Source of the DNA: Pontederia crassipes
Lineage: Eukaryota > Streptophyta > Magnoliopsida > Commelinales > Pontederiaceae
DNA length: 64,000 bases
Direction of reading: 5' to 3'
Assembly (NCBI GenBank): GCA_030549335.1
Contig: CM060194.1
Span: forward strand, 59,238,547-59,302,546
Shown: piece after piece, positions 49,601 to 61,681 of the stretch
How positions within the stretch are numbered: position 1 is the stretch's first letter
Layout: the number at the start of each line of letters is the position of its first letter
Program-made: the position numbers and the translations under genes
Notes under the pieces: model-generated
Told to the model about the DNA's origin: nothing
Database searches by the model: none
Seen by the model: the letters and a program-made list of their open reading frames with translations, nothing else

Positions 49601-50630
49601 CAAGGATGTGGTACCAGAAGTTTGATACGTACATGCTCGTACTCAAGTTTGTACGTTCAGATTCAGATCACTGTGTTTATGTGAAGAGAGTTGGAGATCA
49701 GTTTGTCATTCTTACACTGTATGTGGATGACATGTTGCTGATTGGAAACAGTATGAAGATGGTGAATTCAGTGAAGGGTTTGTTGGCCAAGAAGTTTGAG
49801 ATGAAAGACTTGGGGCCAGCAAATTTTATTTTGGGTATGCAGATTAGAAGAGATCGTCAGAAGAGAAAGTTGTGGCTAGGACAGGAGAAGTACATAAAAG
49901 AAGTGTTGAAGAAATTTAACATGTCGGACTGCAAGCCAGTGGGTACTCCTATGTCTCTAGGAACCAAACTTTCTGCAGAGCAATGCCCGAAGACGGATGA
50001 AGAAGCCGAAGAGATGGACCGTGTGCCATATGCAAGTGCAGTGGGCAGCTTGATGTACGCCATGGTGTGCACGCGTCCAGATATAGCCCAAGCAGTGGGA
50101 GTCTTGAGTTGGTATATGTCTAACCCAGGCAGGGAACATTGGAATGCTATCAAGAGAGTTTTCAGGTACCTTCGTGGAACTTCAGATTTTGCTTTGTGCT
50201 TTGAAGGTGCGGGAAAAGGAAAGATGCTTGATATTGTGGGCCATGTAGATGCTGATTGGGGTGGAGACATTGATAGTAGACGGTTCACTAGCGGATATGT
50301 TTTTACATTATTTGGGGCTGCATTAAGTTGGATGAGCAAGAGACAAAGCGTGGTAGCACTTTCTTCTACAGAAGCTGAATATATGGCTCTTACTCATGCT
50401 GCAAAGGAGGCCATATGGCTATGGCGGTTGTGCTTGGAGCTCGGATTTGAGCAAGGTGTCATAGAGGTGAGATGTGATAATCAAGGTGCTATTCAGTTAG
50501 CTAAGAATCCTGCATTTCACTCACGCACAAAGCATATTGACATCCAATACCATTTTATTCGGGAAAAGGTGAAAAAGAAAGAGGTTCAGCTTGAAAAGGT
50601 TGATACAACAGAGAATCTGATTTTCTGACT
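46687..50630 (+). pseudogene. Gag-pol region of the Tork-type copia element
   Basis: Gag begins around 46687 (MSGGLRIEIEKFDG) and includes the UBN2-type core and the CCHC knuckle CWRCQEWGHLKRDC near 47412. The protease motif DTGASYHMT lies near 47578. Integrase HHCC-type and core regions follow (LWHRRLGH about 47977; RTDNGSEFSS and YTPEQNGVAERLNRS about 48355-48490). Reverse transcriptase shows QMDVKTAFLHGDLEEEI (about 49459), YGLKQSPRMWYQKF (about 49580) and the catalytic YVDDMLLIG (about 49718). RNase H and the tail end with DNQGAIQLAKNPAFHSRTKH around 50476-50535. The order gag-PR-IN-RT-RH is diagnostic of copia. A small number of breaks make it a fossil copy. Confidence 0.9.
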
Positions 50631-50739
50631 AAAGCAGTTACAGGTGTAAAGTTTGAGTGGTGCTCTACTGCTGTCGGATTGAAGAAAAATGTTGCTGGCA
50701 AGGCTCTAATTGGTGTGAAGTATCCACCAAGTGGGAGAA

Positions 50740-51221
50740 TGTTGGAGTTGGTGAATACTTCAGGACCCCTTGTTTCTCACACCGGGTTCGCCCACATGAG
50801 CTTAGGGGAATCTGAGTATTACCCAATTAACACTATTGCTGACGTACGAACGAAAGGGGAGGGGGTTCGGGGGGCCCCGCCCCCCGACGGCGGTCCCGCT
50901 CGCCGGTGAGCGGGCGGGGGTTCGGAGGCAGCGCCCCCGAAATCTAGACGGATTTTGAGCTTTTATTTAGCCGGCCCGTGTGGTTCGGATTAGGTTTTTT
51001 CTCTGTTTGTTTGGGTTTTAAACCCGGTTTGAAGAGGCTATTAATAGCCTAATTTTTTGGTGTAATCGGTGTGGCGGCCGTAAACCTAAACATATAGTGG
51101 AACATCTTTGCAGGACGTAGCTCTCATCTCAAAGATGAACCTGAGTAAATTTCGTGTGTCTCCTCTATTTTTCTGCAATCTCTCTGCGATCTTCTCTCTT
51201 TATTCTCGGATTTTCCCATCA
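50740..51221 (+). repeat. 3' LTR of the Tork-type element
   Basis: 482 bp, longer than its partner through extra sequence in the GC-rich tract (about 50880-50945). That tract contains the perfect stem CCCGCTC / GAGCGGG. Elsewhere the two LTRs are almost identical. Confidence 0.92.
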
Positions 51222-53390
51222 TATCAAGCAGCTGCACATTTGTGCAATGTCTCTCACCAGCTAGGACGACCATTAATTTATCGATTATATTTTTTTTCTC
51301 ATTTGGTTTCATGAGTTTACCCCTCATTTATGTAATTTATTATTGTCTGGGATAAGTATGGAATCTCCTAATTGAATCAAGTCAGTTCCACCTTTCTTAT
51401 TTTATGGGCATGAACTTGAGATTTCAGTGACCTCTCCCCTGTTTAAAGGGCAGAAATTTAGTGATACAGTTAAGGTGCTCAACGGTCGGGGTTTTTTTTA
51501 TCAAATCATTGACTTACCGAATTAAATTTTTATACAACATTTAATATTAATTAGGATCATTTTAAAGTATGACCAATTTTTTTATCCTCAAAGTTCTTCT
51601 TTTATTGATATAAACAATTTTATTTTGATTCATTTTCAATTTTAGAGTTTAAATTAAACAAAAATGGTTAAATTTCCAAGTAATAAACAAATTGACCAAG
51701 TCGTCTGATTGGGTTTGAAAAATTAAAATCATCCTCCAATCCATTTCCATAGAGTAGGTTCAAATTGTTATCAACCCAGGACCACTCCTAATGTTAGTGA
51801 CAAGGACACTAATAATTACTCAAGCCATTAAGTTCAAATTCTAAAAGAACTGAGGAGGTTGGAATCTAGATCTACAATTCAGAATCGTGCACAAAATATA
51901 TAAGACTTTGAATATTATGGCAGCAACTGAAAAAGAAACATTTAGAAGAAATGTGCTTGTGAAGTGTTACACCAGAATCATTAAAGAAAAAAATAGCCCT
52001 TTTTCTCAGTAATATATATTACATCTAAACATATACAGTTCATCATCATTCATAGCTCATGGTAAAATATTTTAATTGTTTTCTTCTTCCTCGCTAAGCT
52101 ACACATGCACTAATTCTGATACATCACTTTTGAAGTCCAAGAAAGTCATAAGATGCATGTTGCTAATAGCTCTCAAGTCAGGACTTAAAAATTGTACCAT
52201 ATGTTAAGGGAAGGGCATGTGACTTCCTAGCAAATTGCATCTTTGGAAATTAGCAAGACCTTAAAAAATTACTCCTCAACCATGTAACGAGGGCGTACAC
52301 ATGATTTCATGAACTCTTATTATATTTATGTTTGTTTATTTATTTATTAACAATTATCATCAGCTTAATTAAGCAGTGAAAGCAATTCTTATCTTAATTC
52401 CTTATTGTAATGAACTTGCACATGGATCGTAACATGTCAAGTAGAGGCTCTGGATTGACCATTTGTCGTAATGAATATTCATCGATGTTCTATTGCTGAT
52501 TCATGGTTTTCAGAGCTGTCTGATAAGTTTTTTTTTTTTTCCAATTATGTTCTGTCTTTTTACTTTCATATACCAAACAATTCTTGAATAATAGTTGGTG
52601 ATAGAAATAGCCTTCGGTTGGAAGCGATTCATGATGCAATATTTTCTGGACATTTTTTAGAAAATAAGCCTTCGGAAATAGAAAAAACCCTGTAGGAAGT
52701 ACTTTATTTTTACTCTAATAATATTTTGAAATTTTCTTTTATCTTTTAGTCGAATAATGTATTTTTAAAAAAAATGTCATATTTTTGTCCCATCCCTACA
52801 ATTTTGTGGGCACAAAAGAAGATGAATAATTTTGTGTCAAAAGAAAACATATTATTGGAGAAGATTGGGTTAATTGGTAACATGTATTTTCCAGGACCAG
52901 GAAGCTTGTAGGCTGTCAGAACCAATCATTAATCAAGTGCTCAAGTCAACATTGGACAAAAACATGCTTAACCGAAGAAGAATAAGTGAAACATAAAAAA
53001 AAAAGAAATAGTTCCAAGTATTTAGGACCTAAGATACTCTCCCATCTGAAAAAAAATATGTAATTCCATATTCTTATGGTTTTCGTACATTTTGTTGGTT
53101 CTTGCCTTCTTGATTTGCTACAAGAAAAGTTTTAGCTTTCTACTCGAAAGCTGATCTGCCAAATAGTTGTAAAGGCAATTATGTTGAGTTGGGTCCTCGG
53201 CCTCATATTACTCGTCGAATCCAAGCAGCCCGAAACCAACGGGCCAGTTAAGCAACTACAAGAATGTAGAATTAATTGTTGGGCTTCCTCAACACCAGAC
53301 TATGTAGATCTCTATTTTTTATCTTAGTCAGCTTTCGATTTTTGGAAAGTCGTTTCGACGGTTCAATCCATATAGCATTACGCATTATTA
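51222..53390. other. Non-coding DNA, no gene recognised
   Basis: About 2.2 kb of AT-rich sequence without a credible frame, RNA gene or element terminus. A T-rich run lies at 52530-52541. GCCTTCGG words at 52611 and 52666 may be a local duplication. Confidence 0.4.
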
Positions 53391-53890
53391 GGGGTGTTCA
53401 TCGGGTCGAGTCGACCTGGTGAACCCGGCGATCCGACCTCCCGAACCCAACCCGATGGTAGTTCGAGTCGGGAACAGGTTGGAATTTTTCAACCCGAGTC
53501 GTCCCGACCCGATGACCCGACTTTTTTATTATTTTTTTAATTTTTTACTTAAAATTAGTCCTACACTTAATTTAAAATAGAAAAAATATTAAAATAAAAT
53601 ATTTTAATTATGAAAATAATGCAACAAATAGTCAGAAAAGATATTTTATATTTTACAATAATTATTAAATAATTTTTTATATTAAAATACATATAAAAAG
53701 TAAGACAAAAATAAAAAAAAAAAGGGTGGTCGGGTGACCCGACCACCCGACCCAACCCAACCTGACCCGAACCGGGTCGGGTTGGGTCGGATTTTCTGCC
53801 CCTAGGGGCCTTAACCCGACCCGACCAAATTTGATCGGGTCGGGTCGGATTTGTTCACGAGTCGGGTCCAACCCGACCCGTGAACACCCC
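53391..53890. mobile_element. GGGTCGGG-rich inverted-repeat MITE
   Basis: Perfect 10-bp ends GGGGTGTTCA / TGAACACCCC extend into longer inverted arms built of CGGGTCGGGTTGGGTCGG words around an AT-rich centre with no coding capacity. The 12 bases before the element (TACGCATTATTA) and after it (TACGCACTATTC) match at 10 of 12, an unusually long direct repeat. Confidence 0.75.
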
Positions 53891-54232
53891 TACGCACTAT
53901 TCAGAGATTGAAAATTAATTTATCATCGAGTTCAACTAATTCGATAAAGTCTCTTCACATCGTGCGTCATAAAACTTCCGACAAAAATTTGAAACTGCTT
54001 ACTGCTTCACCATAATGTTGTTGGTCTAGAGCTCCGATTTGATCCATATTACATGTTAGTTATCTAAACTTTGTTAAGTGAAGTCTTATTATGTGGCTTA
54101 TCAAACAATCCTTATTTGTATTGGTTGCTCCTGTGTCGAACGAAAACACTCGGGCACATATTTAAGGGATAACAAATTTCTAAAATATTTTGATATGGAT
54201 TTGTGACATCATGCTTGGTGCAAATACACTAG
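53891..54232. other. Short intergenic spacer
   Basis: No gene or element terminus recognised between the MITE and the copia element. Confidence 0.4.
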
Positions 54233-54815
54233 TGTTATAGATGATTGCCATGGTCATGACTTGATGAAGCATAATAGGCATTCGTCGAGTGGAGCAAGTA
54301 GTGCGCACGATGACTGGATAAATTGGATGAACGAAACGGATGAGGAAAGATCCATCAGAGGGAGCCCCAAATTTGTTAAGTGAAGGGGCAGACTCCATGG
54401 ATGAAGAGGCATCCATATAAACAGCTCGTTCTCGACCAGAAAGATCCATCGGAAGGAGCCCCAAATTTGTAAGTTATTTTTCTTTCAATGGTATATAGCC
54501 AAGTTGCAAACTCTGGCAAATTTTTTATTTCTGACCTACTCCACTTGTCCATTGTCTTCTTCTCATCAGCAACCCGAGCCAAATGCTTCCAACGACGGAT
54601 GAACGCTGACTTGCGAATTCGATGATCTCAGCAAAAAATATTTTTTGGCGCACACTATTCTTGGCTGCGCAAGATCTGAAATTGACGGTGCTAGAGCTCT
54701 TTCGCATCCGAGTGAACCTTTTTCAACACTTGATTCGATCTGAGACAAACTCCGGCCGACATTTCCCCTTTCCACTAATTGTGAGTTTGCGCCCCTGGGT
54801 GTAAGATAAAAAAAG

Positions 54816-56940
54816 ATGTCAAAATTTGTTGCCATTGAACTAGCCAAGTTGGCACGCTTTAATGGTGCCAAATATGATATGTGGAGCCGAAGAATTCAGT
54901 ATAGACTAGTTCATGATAATTGGCAAAAATATGTTGTTAATGTTGCTCCAACGCTTTCAGTACAAATGAATAAAACTTAGCTCATACAAGGGTTATGGAA
55001 TAGTAAAAGTTAAATGATGAGAAAGCAAGAACCTCCATACTGATGTATATAGAGGACAATCTCATCAAAGTTTTTGAAACACATAAAAGTGCACATGAAC
55101 TTTGAAATGAAAAAGACATATGCATCCAAAAGAGATATGAACTTAATGCTCCTATTACATAGATACACTACTTGTAAAATAAAAGTATATGATAATGTAT
55201 CAAATCACGCCAATCAAATGATAGTGATGGTTAAGGACTTGGAGACTACAGGATGCCCCTTACCTGAACTCCTACAGAACAGTCCTGAGTAGTTTGCCAT
55301 CTACATTTGATATGGTTGTGACTATTGTTCATGTGAATGAGTCTATCTACAAGTGGCACAATGGCCTTCCATCTTAGCAGTCGAACTAGATATGTCAAAC
55401 TAAAAGAAAGAAGAAAATAGAAATATGCCGAGGAAAATGAAGAAGGGCAAGAGGATGAAATATTCATCACAAAAGGAATCTCGACCTGAATAGAAGGCAA
55501 TTTAAGTCCAAAGTCAAGAAGACTCAACATTTTGTCATTGACATTTGGACATGGCCAAAATAAGGACCCACAACGTAGCGAACAGTATAGCAAATGAGCA
55601 AGTTTGAGCAAGATGTCATTCCTCAGTATTGATGAGTGCAATGATGCAACAACAAACATAAAAGGGTGGTGGATTGATTTTGGAGCAACATGCCACATTG
55701 CCGAGACAAAAGAAGGTCTAATTGAATTCAAAGAACTGCAAAAGGGGGAACGAAAAATTTACATGGGAAACAACACCTACTTGAATGTTGTAGGTATTGA
55801 AAAGTACAAGCTTGATCTTAGAGATAGGTTCACGATATTTCAAGAAGTTTTGTGAATTCAATGAAACTTAATCTTCGTCCCAAATCTACTGCAAAATAAT
55901 TTAGAAATTAGATTCTATAATGGTCGTGTGACAATTGGCAAAGACAAAAAAGTTTATTCCATGAGAAAATATGCACCTGGACATAACTTAGTTTTCTTGT
56001 CTATAAATAACAATGAATCATTGAATGATTCTTCTGAGTATACTCTATGCTATGTGTTTGATTTTGATCTCTGGCACGAGAGATTAGGAGACTCAAAAAA
56101 ACTTTAAAATGGATCAAATAATCAAATTGAAGACCAATTAAGTGTTTAAGGATAGATAGAGGAGGAGAGTCTACCTCTCATAAATTTGAAAACTATTGCA
56201 TTGTAGAAGGCGTACGTAGACAACTATGATGATATATATGTCATAACAAAATGGAGTGGTAGAAAAAAAAACTAGGACATTAATGAACGTAGTAAGATGT
56301 ATGTTGTCCCATTCGGGTCTACCCAAACAATTTTGGCGAGATATAGTGTTGATCGCGAGTTACATACAAAATAGGATTTCTACAAAGTTCGTATAATTGA
56401 TGTCGTACGAGTTATGAAATGACAGGAAGCCCGAGTTATATCATCTTTGAAATTGGGGATGTAAAGCACATGCATTAGTTACTAGTCAGTTGAGGGACAA
56501 ACTGGATTTTAGGACGAAAACATGCAAATTTATTTGGTATAGTCAAAATTCCAAAAGGTATATATTCTTCCACCGAGTTAGAGGTCTCACAGAGAATCGA
56601 GATGCTACTTTTTTAAAAAATGAGAAGCAATGCATCCAAGAGAATGATGATCCTTCGATAACTGTGGGAGATGGTAGAGTCAAATCTAAACACACACGGA
56701 ATTATCCAACCATGGGGGTTGTTGTTACACAGAATATTATACATTTGGATGAAGTGGAGGAACCCACACTCTCCATGAGTATAATCGACAAACAAGAGAC
56801 CACGAATGAAACTCGCACATTTGGATGATTATATGTTGTACGAGTGCGAGGTTTCATATTACTCCATTGATGTTGACATAGGGGATACTATAGAACCTAT
56901 TACTTATAAAGAATCAATGGCTACTAATGAGTCAGAATCG
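54816..56940 (+). pseudogene. Gag, protease and integrase remnants of element E
   Basis: Gag starts around 54816 (MSKFVAIELAKLARFNGAKY, then YDMWSRRIQY). A protease-region piece at about 55660 reads WWIDFGATCHIAETKEG. GDSK-like and integrase-core pieces are weakly visible between 56070 and 56530. Many breaks are present, and several domains are recognisable only from position. Confidence 0.65.
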
Positions 56941-56947
56941 GATTGAC

Positions 56948-58111
56948 TGATGCATGCAAAATATTAGATATATTTAGTCATACATTTAATCTTATTTTGA
57001 ATCATTTTCTTATCACATGCATCATTTTATGACCTTACTTACATTAATTTTACAAAAACAAAAATCTATCCAAATGTTGTATTTTATTATCTAGAAGTAA
57101 GAAAGTTGAATTGCGAAGTCACCGATGAAAATCACGCTCAAACCGAAGTTAAAATGAATTTTTCTATAGCCCCAAGAGAGCATGCTATGGCTTACAATAG
57201 AAGCTTTCAAGTCGAGAACGAATGAGCATTTTTTGGAGGGCAAAAGAGAAGACTTCTACTCAGTAGAATCGTGCGAGGATTGCGCAACAGTTTCATCATT
57301 ATTTCTGAAGAGTACTCCTTATTCTACATATTATTTAGATGATATTTTAAATTTTTCATGTTTTATCTATCTTAGCACTCTGGATTATTAATTTTCATTT
57401 TATCATTTAGTTTTAGTTGCAAGAGTTTAATGTATTAACAATTTATTATTTCTGATTAATCAAATAATATTAGTTTAGTTTTTATGAACATGGTTGTTAT
57501 GCTCAATGCTTTCCTTCATATTTTAATGATTTCTAGGTTGATTATTAACTATGTAGTGTAATCAATTCTTTATTCATTATTTTCTGTCCGAATTGATTCT
57601 TAACTTTATGTTGAAGCATGTCATAATCTAATATTAGATTGTGTTATTTGATAATTGACTTGTGCAGACGATTAAGTAATTTAAGGATTATAACATATTA
57701 CATCTTGATTTCAATATAATTGAGGGCATATCCGTGCGGAATACTTTCAAATTATTATTGTCTTAAGATAATTGATTTACTCGTGCAGGAGATCATATCT
57801 TAAGTGTCCTTAATTCATATAAAAACTAAACCTGAACTTCATTTTTTATGCTTGATTTTATAGACATTAGATTGTTCGAATCATTGTAGATCATCCTAAT
57901 AAGGACCTACGCATTATTAGTTTTAGTCTTTATTTTTCTATTATTTTATTTTTTGCACTCTTTTACCCAAACTTTATGTCATCTCTTATTAGCCTCTGAA
58001 AATAGTTTAACTAAGTTAATTTCTCGTGGGTTCGACACTCTACTCTTATACTTTATTACTTGTGCGACTAGTGCACTTACTAGCATTTAATTATTATCAA
58101 TTCTCGTATCA
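56948..58111 (+). mobile_element. Solo LTR of an Athila-like element inside element E
   Basis: It starts TGATGCATGCAAAATATTAG and ends TCTCGTATCA. Both ends match the reverse complement of the Athila LTRs of A and B, including TGTGCGACTAGTGCACTTAC and GTGGGTTCGACACTCTACTC near its right end. It lies in the opposite orientation to A and B and has no internal region. Flanking pentamers TTGAC and TCGGC match at 3 of 5 (both differences are transitions). Confidence 0.75.
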
Positions 58112-58114
58112 TCG

Positions 58115-59460
58115 GCCGACACGAAATGTGAATTAGACTCAATCGATTGGAACAGTATAGACAATGTGTGACTTGCCAGTAGGTAGGCAATCCATAAGGT
58201 GCAATTTGATCGGGTTGATGGTTCTCTTAATCAAGGGTTATACTCAGTAAGTCAGAATTGACTTTCGGAAAATTTATTCTTCAATAGCTAAGTTTGCCGT
58301 AATTTAAATAATATTAGCGATAGTCGTGTATATGGATTTGGAGTTATTCTAAATGGATGTTAAGACAACATTTTTAAATTGTGACTTAACAGAAGTTATA
58401 TACATGTGTCAATGAAGGTTTTCAGAACCATCTAGATAATGCTATTTAAAATTTCATGAGACGATAGTCCAATTTGATTTTAAAGCGAACAAATTGGATC
58501 ATTGTGTGCACCTCAAAAAAAGTGGGAGCAATTTATGATATCATCATTATATGTAGATGATACCTTGCTCGTTGGTAATGATGTATCAACGAAGTAAAAG
58601 ATAAAAAGAATGACATATATGAGAGATGTATCCTATGTACCAGGAATTCAAATTATTTGAGATAGAAACTCAAGAATGTTGAGTTCAAGCTAAGAACGGT
58701 ATATTAATAAGATAATAAGAAGGTTCAAAATGTAAAATTATAGTCCCACGCCTATGTCACTTGTGATTGAAAAAATACTTAATAAAAGTCAGTGTCCTAA
58801 TGTGGGGCAAAAAATTTTAAAAGAATCTTATGCACAAGCAGTGGATAGCTTGATGTATGCAATGCTTACTTTAATTTGTACATGGCCTGATTTAGCTTAT
58901 GCAGTAAACTTGGTTAGCATATTTCAAAATAATCCCAGAGAGGCTCATTGGGAGGTCATTGAGAGAATTTTACGATATCTAAAAGGCACAATACAATTGA
59001 GATTGACATATCAAGCTGATACATTGGAGGATATAGAGTGTTCGGTTGCGAAAGTCCACTTCAGGTCACTTATTTTTATTGGGTGGAGCAACCGTTTCTT
59101 GGAGTACCAAGAAACAAGGATGTGTGGCAAAACACACAAGAAGCTGAATACATTGTAGCCACCCATGGAGTCTAATTCAAACATTTTCTCTGGGAACTAG
59201 AGATCAATTTAGCTACTGGACCACTTCAAATGTACTGTGATAATCAAGCAGTAATAAGTTTGATTAAAGTGGAGCTAACAGTTCTAAAGGAAAACACATT
59301 GAGATAGAACATCACTATATTCAAGATAAAGTGAAAAAAAAAAGAAATGACCATGACCTATATGCCTACAAATAATATATTGATTGATTCTTTCACAAAA
59401 GAAATTGCAATCGGAACATTTATTAAATATGTTGAATTAATGAGACTCAAGAATATATGA
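58115..59460 (+). pseudogene. Reverse transcriptase and RNase H remnants of element E
   Basis: Recognisable pieces are a YVDDTLLVGND-type region near 58555, SLMYAML...CTWPDLAYAVNLVS at 58849-58920, WEVIERILRYLKGT near 58950, and an RNase H tail YCDNQAVISL near 59235. These match copia pol. Many breaks. Confidence 0.7.
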
Positions 59461-59980
59461 GTTAGAATTTTTTTAATCTCCAAACTAGTACCTCACGAAT
59501 AGTGGGAATATTAAAGTTATAGTAACGTTATATGAATAATGTAAGTATTGAAATTTCACGTTGGTCAAGTGGGAGATGTTATAGATTACCGCTATGGTCA
59601 TGATGATGACTAAATAAATTGGACGAACGAAACAAACGTGAAATGGGTAGACTCCATGGATGAAGAGGCATCCATATAAATATCTCGTTGTCGAGCGGAA
59701 AGATTGATCGGAGGGAGCCCCAAATTCGTAAGCTATTTTTCTTTCAATTAGAATAAAAGAATTGTAGTGAGAATAGAATTATTAAATACAATTTTTTTTT
59801 GGAAGTGTACTAAGTTGCTCTCCTCTATTATTTAATAAATTAAGATATTGATCAGGGGATACATGTTGTAGAGACCCATCACTGATACTATAATGTTTAA
59901 GTCCACTTACGATAGAAATATTATTAGACATATATGCTAAAGTTAACTACAAAAGTGGACCTAAAAAATATAATGGAAAA

Positions 59981-60068
59981 TAACATAACTTAGACAACAC
60001 CCATAGTTGATGTTCATAAAAAAATAACATAACTTAGGCAATACCCATAGTCAATGCTCATAATGTAA
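59981..60068. repeat. 44-bp tandem duplication
   Basis: TAACATAACTTAGACAACAC at 59981 recurs as TAACATAACTTAGGCAATAC at 60025, each followed by CCATAGT(T/C)(G/A)ATG(T/C)TCATAA. Two copies with a few differences. Confidence 0.8.
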
Positions 60069-60169
60069 AAAGTATGTCATCTTCCCCCACTCATGCATGT
60101 TGACGTCGTCCTTAGCATTGTGACTTCAAACTCTTCATTTTTTTTGCTTGAATTTCCAAATTGTTTTCA

Positions 60170-61160
60170 CCAGCTTGTGATTCAAATGGCAATAACTTCT
60201 CGATTTGTCAAAGGATGGCCGAAAGAATGTTGTGAAAGATGAGATGCCAATGTATTTAAGGGGGAATTTAAGTTTGTAAGCCACCTTGTTATTTTTCTCG
60301 AGATCTTAAAGGAACCCTCATAATACTTCATAATATCTTTCTACAAATTCTTTTCACCGATGTTGAACTAACTTCACTTGGACTCAATATCCAACATTGA
60401 AATTGACATTTCGCCGGGTAGGTCCACTTTTTCATGTGCTTTGTCATTTTGTGGAGACATGCTTGGACCATGTCATTTTGCTCGTGTCATTCTTGTTCAT
60501 GCAGTAAATGGCATGACTTTGACATCATTAGGAGTGAGGGGTATCTTCTTAAAAGGACTTTGATTTTCCAACTCGCTCTTTCGATGGTTATAGAATAATT
60601 GTAACATGTAGATCGAGTAGCTCGCCTAGTCTTTATAATTGGCATTGACGTAGTGATGTAGGTAGTTCTCCAAGATGCAACTCGCTCTTTTTGTTTGACC
60701 GTCTATTTAGTGATTAAGTGTGTTGGATAAATATAAATTGATGCCTCATCTTAAGAAGTTTCTTCGAGAAGTTACCAATCGTCCATCTCGATTGTTTAGT
60801 TCTTATACTTTACCCAATGCTTCACAAATAATCTCGTAACTTCAATAGTAGGGAAAATCATAGATTTAATAACGAAAATGACATATTTGGAAATTGATCT
60901 ACAACCATAATGATGGTACTTGTTCCATCATATTTGGACAAGCTCATGATGAAGTCCATGAAAATATCATTCCATATGATCATTCTAGATTAGGTTGCGA
61001 TTCAAAATTTTATCGGGCACTTCATAGACGCATTTATATTGCTGACAAACTAGGCATGATTCAGAAAAGCTTCAACATCATGCTTCATAATCAATCCAAA
61101 ATAATTCTCTTAGTGTGGAAGTGTGACGGATGTCTGAATATCCCTACATCTTAGAGTCAT
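60170..61160 (-). pseudogene. Ty3/gypsy integrase remnant
   Basis: The minus strand reads DIFMDFIMSLSKYDG near 60940 (start of the integrase core), IDGQTKRASCILENYL around 60700 (the 'DGQTER' block) and YYEGSFKISRKITRWLTNL near 60300 (a C-terminal 'YYGPFKV' block). The order is right for one integrase. No LTRs could be assigned. It is heavily broken. Confidence 0.65.
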
Positions 61161-61554
61161 GACATTATTGATAGTACATCATAAGTTGTCAAACCAGATA
61201 ACATATATACAATATTACTTGGTGAATATCAACTCATCTTCCACCTCGATCAATGAGATTGTTCTTGCTTGCTCGAATAAGTTCTTTCTCATAGGATCTT
61301 AATGTAATGCTTTTTTATCCTCTTGATTAGGTCAATATATATTAGAGAAGCATATTGCTGCCAATTCTATGATTTGGCTAAGGATGTTGGTAACGATATT
61401 TGTCTTTGTGGGCTTATCCTATGGAAAATAATTGAACTTTGTCATGAAATCTTATCACCTTACTTGCTTAAGCGAGTGTTTCTTCTGAATCTCAAAGTAG
61501 TTAGACGTAATATTATCTATATTGATATGAAAATACTACACAAGAAAGTAAATA
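61161..61554. other. Non-coding DNA next to the integrase remnant
   Basis: Possibly further eroded gypsy pol on the minus strand, but no motif is clear enough to call. Confidence 0.3.
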
Positions 61555-61681
61555 TGTCATATCCTTAAGAGATGGATCACCAAGGTCATTTTCTTCTCCT
61601 TTACATCGCAATATTTTGTGTCATATCCTTAAGAGATGGATCACCAATGTCATTTCTTCTCCTTTACATCGCAATGTTTTG
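61555..61681. repeat. Recent 63-64 bp tandem duplication
   Basis: TGTCATATCCTTAAGAGATG at 61555 recurs at 61619. The two units (61555-61618 and 61619-61681) differ by only a few bases and one single-base length change. Confidence 0.9.

Larger units (their letters stand above)
46196..51221 (+). mobile_element. Tork-lineage (Tnt1-like) Ty1/copia element, nearly whole
   Basis: Two near-identical LTRs (46196-46639 and 50740-51221) start TGTTGGAGTTGG and end TTTTCCCATCA. A Met-tRNA primer site TTGGTATCAGAGC (46641-46653) follows the first, and a purine tract AGTGGGAGAA (50730-50739) precedes the second. The interior carries gag, protease, integrase, reverse transcriptase and RNase H in copia order. 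High LTR identity implies recent insertion. It is largely complete, with a handful of breaks. Flanking pentamers CATCC and TATCA match at only 3 of 5, which is odd for a young element. Confidence 0.92.
54233..59746 (+). mobile_element. Element E: old, degraded Ty1/copia element with a nested Athila solo LTR
   Basis: Short LTRs at 54233-54487 and 59577-59746 share TGTTATAGAT starts, GGAGCCCCAAATT(T/C)GTAAG and CTATTTTTCTTTCA ends. Flanking pentamers ACTAG and ATTAG match at 4 of 5. A degenerate Met primer site (TGGTATATAGCC, about 54489) follows the first LTR and a purine tract AAGTGGGAGA precedes the second. Gag, protease, integrase and RT/RNase H remnants occur in order. LTR divergence and coding decay indicate an old insertion; it is heavily broken. 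Confidence 0.8.
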
